A stretch of 20,703 bases of DNA, from NCBI GenBank assembly GCA_964511215.1, contig CAZEER010000043.1, positions 1 through 20,703 on the forward strand. Direction: 5' to 3'. Below, one piece after another: positions 15,642-20,703 of this stretch. The position numbers and the translations under genes are program-made. Position 1 is the stretch's first letter, and each line of letters starts with the position of its first letter. The notes below the pieces were generated by a model. That model was not told the DNA's origin, did no database searches, and was given only the letters and a program-made list of their open reading frames with translations. The DNA is from CAZEER01 sp964511215 (GTDB lineage: Bacteria > Fidelibacterota > Marinisomatia > Marinisomatales > UBA1611).

Positions 15642-16388
15642 TTAGTTAATGATACGACCACCATCTACTGTAATAGTTTGGCCTGTAATATAATTTGCTT
15701 CATTGGACGCCAAAAAGAGTGCAGTATATGCAATATCTTCTGGAATCCCAATTTTTCCCAAAGGAATTCTATTCAGTAAATCCTTTTTTATATTTTCAGG
15801 TATGTTTTTAGTCATTTCTGTATTTATCCAACCTGGAGCAATACAATTAACAGTAATACCTCTAGATGCTACTTCTTTTGCAATTGATTGGGTCATTCCA
15901 ATTAAACCTGCCTTTGAAGCAGAATAATTTGCTTGCCCAGCATTTCCGGTAATGCCAACTATAGAAGCAATATTAATTATTCTACCAAATTTGTTTTTTA
16001 TCATGGGGCGTATTGCAGCTTTAATACCATGAAATGCACTTTTAAGATTAGTATCCATTACTAAATCCCATTGCTCTTCATTCATTCGCATTAAAAGTGA
16101 ATCTCTTGTAATTCCTGCATTATTAATGAGAATATCAATTTTTCCATATTGTTTTACTGTAGAATGAATTATTTTCGAAAATGAATTTCCATCACTGACA
16201 TCACATACAATACTACTTGCAGATCCCTCGTGATGAATTATCTGTTTTGCAAGTTTATATATTTTTTTTTCAGTTCTTGCAACACATATCACATGTGCAC
16301 CCGCATTGGCAATTACTTGAGCTATTTCCTTGCCTATACCCATTGAGGCACCTGTAACCATTGCAATTTTATTAGCCAATTTAAACAA
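15642..16388 (-). CDS. fabG: 3-oxoacyl-[ACP] reductase
   Basis: NADPH-dependent short-chain dehydrogenase of 248 residues that reduces 3-ketoacyl-ACP. The nucleotide-binding motif TGASMGIG is at 12-19, NNAG at 89-92, and the catalytic set is Asn114, Ser142, Tyr155 and Lys159 (YSASK). The end GQTITVDGG is typical. The start chosen is TTG at 16388 because GGAGAA (16394-16399) stands 5 bases before it; another TTG three codons later is less well spaced. The start overlaps the fabD stop by 8 bases, so the pair is translationally coupled. A run of seven T lies between the ribosome binding site and the start. Confidence 0.95.
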   Translation of the reverse strand: MFKLANKIAMVTGASMGIGKEIAQVIANAGAHVICVARTEKKIYKLAKQIIHHEGSASSIVCDVSDGNSFSKIIHSTVKQYGKIDILINNAGITRDSLLMRMNEEQWDLVMDTNLKSAFHGIKAAIRPMIKNKFGRIINIASIVGITGNAGQANYSASKAGLIGMTQSIAKEVASRGITVNCIAPGWINTEMTKNIPENIKKDLLNRIPLGKIGIPEDIAYTALFLASNEANYITGQTITVDGGRIIN

Positions 16389-17304
16389 AAAAATTCTCCA
16401 ATTGATCTACTGTTTCTATATTATTAGAATATAGAGATCGATCAATTCTTTTATTTAGTCCAGAAAGTACTTTTCCAGGGCCGACTTCTAGAAAAGATTC
16501 AATACCTGTATTTTTTATTGCTAGAATTGATTGTGACCATAATACAGGGTTTTCTAACTGATATATAAGTAAATCTTTAATATCGCTTCCTTTTGTTTTT
16601 GGTTTAGCATCAAAATTGGTAAATATAGGATAAGATAGATCTGAAATCTCGATAGAATCAAGTGTTCCTGCAAGATTTTCTACGGCAGGTTTCATAAGAG
16701 GTGAATGAAAAGCGCCATTAACATTTAATTCTTTAGTGATTTTTGCTCCAGAATTTTTAGCTATATCCATTGCCCAATACACAGCATTAACAGAGCCAGA
16801 AATTACAATTTGTCCTGGCGAATTGTAATTTGCTGGTACAACTATACCATCACCTTTATAAGAATGACAAATTGATTCAACTTTATTATCATCCAACCCT
16901 ACAATTGCTGCCATTGTTCCTTTATTAGTTAATCCTGATTTTGCCATACTGGTAGATCTTAATTTGACTAAATTAAGTCCTGTGTTAAAGTCAAAAGCTC
17001 CTGCTAATGTCAAAGCAGAATATTCGCCTAAACTATGTCCAGCAAGTGCTGATGGTTTGAATCCATTATCAATCAAAAGTTGGCCTATAATTACCGAAAT
17101 AATATATATTGCAGGTTGTGTATATTCCGTTTGTCTTAATATGTCTTCAGGTCCATTAAATATTATTGATTTAATATCAAAGCCCATGATTTCCTGGGCA
17201 TCATTAAAATATTTCTTTCCTATTCCTGTTTTTTTAAAGAAATCTAAACCCATACCGACCTTTTGAGAGCCTTGTCCTGGAAATAACCAAGCAACGGGTT
17301 TCAT
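16381..17304 (-). CDS. fabD: Malonyl-CoA:ACP transacylase
   Basis: Transfers malonate from CoA to ACP, feeding FabH and FabF; 307 residues with the chosen start. GQGSQ is at residues 10-14, the catalytic Ser91 in GHSLGEYSAL, Arg116 in KLRSTSM, and His200 in NGAFHSPLM, all expected for FabD. ATG at 17304 is chosen because it forms an ATGA overlap with the fabH stop; an in-frame ATG four codons earlier (17316) would also be possible but would overlap fabH more. It is followed by fabG with an 8-base overlap. Confidence 0.95.
   Translation of the reverse strand: MKPVAWLFPGQGSQKVGMGLDFFKKTGIGKKYFNDAQEIMGFDIKSIIFNGPEDILRQTEYTQPAIYIISVIIGQLLIDNGFKPSALAGHSLGEYSALTLAGAFDFNTGLNLVKLRSTSMAKSGLTNKGTMAAIVGLDDNKVESICHSYKGDGIVVPANYNSPGQIVISGSVNAVYWAMDIAKNSGAKITKELNVNGAFHSPLMKPAVENLAGTLDSIEISDLSYPIFTNFDAKPKTKGSDIKDLLIYQLENPVLWSQSILAIKNTGIESFLEVGPGKVLSGLNKRIDRSLYSNNIETVDQLENFFV
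16394..16399 (-). promoter_or_regulatory. Ribosome binding site deciding the fabG TTG start
   Basis: GGAGAA on the minus strand, 5 bases from the TTG at 16388 and inside the fabD coding end. It supports a TTG start that overlaps fabD rather than the later TTG at 16379. Confidence 0.6.
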
Positions 17305-18287
17305 TTTGATTCCCATTTTATTAAAATACTACCCCATGTAAATCCCGCACCAAAAGCTGAGATTAAGATATAGTCACCATGTTTAACTCTTTTTTGCTCT
17401 ATGGCCTCATTTAATGCAATAGGTATCGTACCAGCAGTTGTATTTCCATATTTATTAATATTTATCAGAACTTTTTCAGAAGAGATACCAGATCTTTCTG
17501 CAGTGGCATCAATGATTCTTTTATTTGCTTGATGGGGTATGAATAAGGCAATATCCTCACCTGTTAAATGATTCCTTGATAGAATTTCATACGATACATC
17601 CGCCATACCTTTCACAGCATATTTAAAAACAGTTTTACCATCTTGTTTAACAAAATGTTGCCCAGAATTTACAGTCTTAATACTCGCGGGATTACGGCTT
17701 CCACCTGCTGGGACAATAAGGTATTTACCACCTGATCCATCCATGCATAGTAATGAATCAATTATACCAAAATTATTTTGAGTTGGTTCAAGTATTGCAC
17801 CACCGCCACCATCACCAAATATGACACAAGTATCTCTATCATTAAAATCTAAAATAGATGTCATAATATCAATACCAATAACCATTATCTTTTTATACTG
17901 ACCTGAACGTATGAAGTTAGCTCCAGTTTCTAAACCAAAAATAAACCCAGAGCATGCAGCACTTAAATCAAATCCCCATGCATTTGATGCGTTAATATTT
18001 TTTTGAACAAGTGCGGCAGTTGATGGTGTATAATGATCGGGTGTTATTGTACCAACTATAATTAAATCAATTTGATTAGCTGAGATATTTCTCTTTTTTA
18101 ATAGTGATTTTGCAATTTGAGTTGAGATATCAGAATTAGCTTCATTTTCATTAACAATATACCTTTGTTTAATGCCTGTACGTGATTTAATCCAGTCATC
18201 AGACGTATCAACAAATTGTTCTAGATCTTTATTCGTAAGTATTCTTTCTGGTACACTATGAGCAGTAGCAGTTATTTTAGCATTCAT
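17301..18287 (-). CDS. fabH: 3-oxoacyl-[ACP] synthase III
   Basis: Initiating condensing enzyme of fatty acid synthesis, joining acetyl- or branched acyl-CoA to malonyl-ACP; 328 residues. The catalytic triad is Cys112 (SAACSGF), His252 (FIPHQANKRI) and Asn282 (NKYGNTTAG), the Cys-His-Asn set that distinguishes FabH. ATG at 18287 is chosen; a TTG at 18302 in the same frame would add five residues, but it overlaps a possible -10 element. It sits 79 bases downstream of rpmF. In the usual cluster plsX lies in this position, and it is absent here. Confidence 0.95.
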   Translation of the reverse strand: MNAKITATAHSVPERILTNKDLEQFVDTSDDWIKSRTGIKQRYIVNENEANSDISTQIAKSLLKKRNISANQIDLIIVGTITPDHYTPSTAALVQKNINASNAWGFDLSAACSGFIFGLETGANFIRSGQYKKIMVIGIDIMTSILDFNDRDTCVIFGDGGGGAILEPTQNNFGIIDSLLCMDGSGGKYLIVPAGGSRNPASIKTVNSGQHFVKQDGKTVFKYAVKGMADVSYEILSRNHLTGEDIALFIPHQANKRIIDATAERSGISSEKVLININKYGNTTAGTIPIALNEAIEQKRVKHGDYILISAFGAGFTWGSILIKWESK

Positions 18288-18301
18288 ATAAATTAATCTC
18301 A

Positions 18302-18329
18302 ATTATACATAATTAAATACAATAGACAA
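18302..18329 (-). promoter_or_regulatory. Possible promoter for fabH and the fab genes
   Basis: On the minus strand TTGTCT (18324-18329) is followed after 16 bases by a perfect TATAAT (18302-18307). Transcription would begin near 18295, leaving a leader of only about 8 bases before the fabH ATG at 18287. This would make fabH nearly leaderless, which also fits its weak ribosome binding site. The match to the -35 is partial and AT-rich DNA gives false hits, so confidence is limited. Confidence 0.4.
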
Positions 18330-18366
18330 TAAAGATAATTTTTAAAAATATATGAAAATAACTTTA

Positions 18367-18543
18367 CTATGAAGCTGAAACGGTTGGGCGTCCACGATAA
18401 TAACCACAGTCAGGACAAGCTCGATGCGGCATCTTAGTTGAACTGCATTGTGGGCAGGTTGTTGTAGCCACTGTTTTAGATTTATAATGAGTTCTTCTTT
18501 TGCGACCTCGTGCCTTGGATTGGCGCCTTTTTGGTAATGCCAT
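18367..18543 (-). CDS. rpmF: 50S ribosomal protein L32
   Basis: A 58-residue ribosomal protein of the large subunit. It starts MALPKRRQSKARGRKRRTHY, the basic N-terminus of L32, and continues with two Cys pairs, CPQC (30-33) and CPDC (43-46), separated by SSTKMPHRA, forming a zinc ribbon. This is the zinc-binding (C+) form. A strong AAGGAG (18549-18554) lies 5 bases before the ATG. It follows the YceD-like gene by 19 bases, the classical order before the fab cluster. Confidence 0.96.
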   Translation of the reverse strand: MALPKRRQSKARGRKRRTHYKSKTVATTTCPQCSSTKMPHRACPDCGYYRGRPTVSAS

Positions 18544-18562
18544 TGAATCTCCTTAATTCTTT

Positions 18563-19060
18563 TCAGTTTTTAATTTTTTGTGTGATACCCCTTTGAGAAG
18601 TATTCTTTTCAGAGCTGCAGAAACAAGATATGTTTATAATTAGTCCACAAATATTGCATAATCCTTTACATTCTTCATTGCAGAGTGGTTTAATAGGTCT
18701 TTCAAGTTCGATAATATCTGCAAAAACATTTGTTAATTCTAAATATTTTTTATTTCCTGATAAAAAAATTACATCAAGTTTTTCATTTTGATTCATAAAG
18801 TTTTCTTCGTTTTGGACCTTGAGTCTAATTGGAAGATTAAGATTCATATTGTAATGTTCTAAACAGCGTACACACTGGTAATCGATTACGGTATTCAAAT
18901 TACCAAATAAATTAAATCCATTTTTTATTATTTTAACAGAAAGTTTGCAAATAACATTTTGGTTTTTGAAGATCGTGCCCCTATTAGCTAGTTCATCTGC
19001 AGAAATTTCATAAACCCTATCTTTAAATTCAGATTCTAAATCTGATATATTAATAATCAT
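18563..19060 (-). CDS. yceD: YceD/DUF177 family protein
   Basis: A 165-residue protein of the DUF177 family, linked in other bacteria to 23S rRNA accumulation. The family marks are CVRCL (Cys63, Cys66) in the middle and RPIKPLCNEECKGLC (Cys127, Cys131, Cys135) with a further CG (Cys138-Gly) near the end, likely a metal-binding cluster. It stands immediately upstream of rpmF, its usual partner. Past residue 150 the tail is basic and unlike the family core. The ATG lacks a strong Shine-Dalgarno sequence; an inverted repeat lies just upstream (separate entry). Confidence 0.88.
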   Translation of the reverse strand: MIINISDLESEFKDRVYEISADELANRGTIFKNQNVICKLSVKIIKNGFNLFGNLNTVIDYQCVRCLEHYNMNLNLPIRLKVQNEENFMNQNEKLDVIFLSGNKKYLELTNVFADIIELERPIKPLCNEECKGLCNICGLIINISCFCSSEKNTSQRGITQKIKN

Positions 19061-19072
19061 TTAAAGCCAGCT

Positions 19073-19093
19073 AATCTAGTGGAATCCTAGATT
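19073..19093 (-). promoter_or_regulatory. Inverted repeat in the leader of the yceD-rpmF genes
   Basis: AATCTAG, seven bases, CTAGATT: perfect 7-base arms at 19073-19079 and 19087-19093. It lies 12 bases upstream of the yceD ATG, in the 98-base gap after the membrane-protein gene. It could be an operator or an RNA hairpin controlling translation. It is not followed by a T run on the minus strand, so it is not a terminator for the upstream gene. The rest of the gap (19061-19158) shows only an A/T-rich stretch. Confidence 0.35.
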
Positions 19094-19158
19094 TTAACCA
19101 AGCAAGTATGAACAGAAAAACAGGCAAGGTAAAAAAAATTTAAATGCTAATATTACTT

Positions 19159-20403
19159 TTATTCTTCTTCAGAATCATTTTGGTTTCCAGAATCTTCATC
19201 AGTTTTTTTTGTGATATCAGGTGATTCTGATATATCGCCTAAGTCATCATCATAATCATCATTTAATTCTTCATCAATTTCATCTTCATCTTTTCTTAGT
19301 AAAAGATTATCATTATCTGAAATTTTCTTAAAAATAATAAACATTAATGTTTCACCAACTGTTAATATAGAAAAGCCATAAGAAATAATTGACAAACCAA
19401 TAATAAAATAAAATAATGCAAGAACTACCCCTGCAATTGATTCAGTAGGAGTTATATCTATTGCATTATAGGTATCAGAAAATGGTTGGAAAAAGTATGG
19501 AATATTATAAGTCAATCCGAAGCAATCTAATACACAATCTTTTATGGAATATAACATTTCAGTCATCCATACAGGATATACAAGTGAGGATGCATAATTT
19601 GTTATATTAGTTAATTTTTCTCCCATAAACCAGGAACATCCAAATATGTAGTTTATTAATCCAATAGCATTAAAGCAAAACCAAGAAAATATTTCCAATC
19701 CTAAAGTTATTAAGGGTAATAATAAAATATGGTAGATTATGATTCTCCAATTTTGTCCAAACGTGATAGAATAAGATTGAAAAACAGTACCCATTGTATC
19801 TTCTTCATAAACACCAACTATTGGTGGGGTATATATAAAAGAAATAATGAAAACCAAGAGGGTATAGGTAGTAAAAATAGATCCTAAAAAATATAATAAA
19901 TATGGAACCACGAAAAAGAATTCTCCCAGATAAGGAATAGTACTGATCAATCCAAATAATGCTGCAGAAAAAATAAAGAAAAAGATAATAAGGGCTAAAG
20001 CAACTGGAGAGAAGACTACTGCATGCCAATGTTTAAATACATAAGTCCATGCTTCTCCACTTGAATAAAAATCATTACCTTTCATTTGTTTTAGACTTAC
20101 TCTACTTACAGCCGTTGATGCAAAACAAATTGCTAGTATCCATGCTTCAATTCCGATGAAGTAAATTAAATAACTATACCACTCTGCATTATTTCCGAAA
20201 AGGCAAGGGTAGAGGCCATATTTTCCAATTGACTCTTGTATGGATAACCCTGTTAAAGCAAGTGAAAGATAAGAAAAAATCCAGTAAAAAATGAATCCTA
20301 GTAGGTTACCCTGAATAAAAATAAATATTTTTTTCCCACTCAACGCAATCCGAGGAGAACGAAAGATATCTCGAAAATTAAATTTTAATTCTATTGGACC
20401 CAT
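19159..20403 (-). CDS. Polytopic membrane protein with acidic C-terminal tail
   Basis: A 414-residue integral membrane protein with about six to eight hydrophobic segments, for example near residues 27-50, 78-99, 130-157, 162-195, 222-245 and 325-358 of the chosen start. A hydrophilic N-terminus GPIELKFNFRDIFRSP precedes the first helix. The last 45 or so residues are strongly acidic (Asp/Glu runs such as DEDEIDEELNDDYDDDLGD) and probably disordered and cytoplasmic. I do not recognise a family. The ATG at 20403 is preferred over that at 20412 because GAGGA (20413-20417) is 9 bases from the former but abuts the latter. It ends 98 bases before yceD, and it starts 23 bases after the SPOR-protein stop. 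Confidence 0.8.
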   Translation of the reverse strand: MGPIELKFNFRDIFRSPRIALSGKKIFIFIQGNLLGFIFYWIFSYLSLALTGLSIQESIGKYGLYPCLFGNNAEWYSYLIYFIGIEAWILAICFASTAVSRVSLKQMKGNDFYSSGEAWTYVFKHWHAVVFSPVALALIIFFFIFSAALFGLISTIPYLGEFFFVVPYLLYFLGSIFTTYTLLVFIISFIYTPPIVGVYEEDTMGTVFQSYSITFGQNWRIIIYHILLLPLITLGLEIFSWFCFNAIGLINYIFGCSWFMGEKLTNITNYASSLVYPVWMTEMLYSIKDCVLDCFGLTYNIPYFFQPFSDTYNAIDITPTESIAGVVLALFYFIIGLSIISYGFSILTVGETLMFIIFKKISDNDNLLLRKDEDEIDEELNDDYDDDLGDISESPDITKKTDEDSGNQNDSEEE

Positions 20404-20412
20404 TATATGCAT

Positions 20413-20417
20413 TCCTC
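20413..20417 (-). promoter_or_regulatory. Ribosome binding site of the acidic-tail membrane protein
   Basis: GAGGA on the minus strand, 9 bases before the ATG at 20403 and directly touching the ATG at 20412, so it favours the later start. Confidence 0.5.
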
Positions 20418-20426
20418 ATTTAGTTA

Positions 20427-20703
20427 TTATTGCTCCTTTCTTACAAAATCTACCCAAGTAGCATAACCCAATTCACTAGATAGAATTTTCGAAGCATTTT
20501 TCGCAGCATTATAGTTATCATAGCTACCAATTCTCACTCTATACCAGACTTCATTGTTTTGTAATATAAATTTTTGAATATAGACATCATATCCCTTATG
20601 AATTAAGCTATTTGCAAATTTTTGCGCATCCTTAAATATCTTTTTCGATATAATCTGAATCGTATATCTATCAGTCTTCGCAGCAATTGGAATATTATTT
20701 GTT
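20427..20703 (-). CDS. SPOR-domain protein, 3' portion
   Basis: The last 91 codons of a gene whose 5' end lies outside the window. The visible part is a SPOR (sporulation-related, peptidoglycan-binding) domain: YTIQIISKKIFKDAQKFANS, a strand-helix start, then YDVYIQKF and WYRVRIGSYDNYNAAKNASK, the second half with the typical RIGSY motif, and an end near YATWVDFVRKEQ. SPOR domains bind denuded glycan at division sites or act in envelope proteins. It ends with tandem stops TAATAA. The 23-base spacing to the downstream membrane-protein gene suggests co-transcription. What precedes the domain cannot be seen. Confidence 0.85.
   Translation of the reverse strand, partial: TNNIPIAAKTDRYTIQIISKKIFKDAQKFANSLIHKGYDVYIQKFILQNNEVWYRVRIGSYDNYNAAKNASKILSSELGYATWVDFVRKEQ

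Noticed and set aside
17305..17316. ATG at 17316 as the start of fabD
   Set aside because: The ATG at 17304 makes a typical ATGA junction with fabH and begins at MKPVAWLFPGQGSQ, the normal FabD N-terminus.
18288..18302. TTG at 18302 as the start of fabH
   Set aside because: The ATG at 18287 gives the normal N-terminus (NAKITATAHSVPERILTN) and the TTG overlaps a possible -10.
18338..18349. Palindrome ATTTTTAAAAAT between rpmF and fabH as a terminator
   Set aside because: It has no G or C in the stem and no separate T run, so it would be too weak; it fits AT-rich background.

Overview
The window is AT-rich, densely coding bacterial DNA, mostly on chromosomal-looking operons with no mobile element, tRNA, rRNA or CRISPR array. 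Many starts lack a clear Shine-Dalgarno sequence, TTG and GTG starts occur, and the proteins are rich in Lys, Asn and Ile. The gene content (fab cluster with rpmF and a YceD-like gene, bifunctional phosphoglucose/phosphomannose isomerase, bifunctional nuclease with a UVR tail, SPOR protein) would suit an uncultivated marine bacterium of the Bacteroidota/Marinimicrobia side of the tree. That placement is an inference from gene style; no marker here was compared with a database.

Region 1 (28-9454, all + strand) is the accessory-looking part. It holds a secreted dienelactone-hydrolase-like enzyme, a 44-residue single-helix membrane ORF, a Bax-inhibitor-1/YccA membrane protein, a DUF819 membrane protein, an exported parallel beta-helix protein, an exported diheme cytochrome c (one base downstream of the beta-helix gene), a cupin-like protein overlapping an amine-oxidase-type flavoprotein, and a large exported MORN-variant protein. 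The beta-helix/cytochrome pair matches a known but functionally unexplained two-gene partnership (TIGR03805/TIGR03806).

Region 2 (9522-13436, + strand) is a tight operon with 1, 1 and 4 base overlaps: phosphomannomutase/phosphoglucomutase, polyprenyl diphosphate synthase, phosphoglucose/phosphomannose isomerase and bifunctional nuclease. Two of the four interconvert hexose phosphates that feed sugar-nucleotide and envelope synthesis, and the polyprenyl synthase could supply the lipid carrier or isoprenoid precursors.

Region 3 (13433-20703, - strand) converges on region 2, the two stop codons sharing the palindrome TTAA. Read in its own direction it runs: SPOR-domain protein (5' end outside the window), polytopic membrane protein with an acidic tail, YceD/DUF177, rpmF (L32), fabH, fabD, fabG, acpP, fabF, rnc. 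This is the classic fatty-acid synthesis cluster but without plsX between rpmF and fabH. FabD loads malonate on ACP, FabH starts the chain, FabF extends it and FabG reduces the ketone; rnc closes the operon.

No intergenic stretch exceeds 300 bases; the longest are just under 100 bases. No convincing rho-independent terminator was found anywhere.
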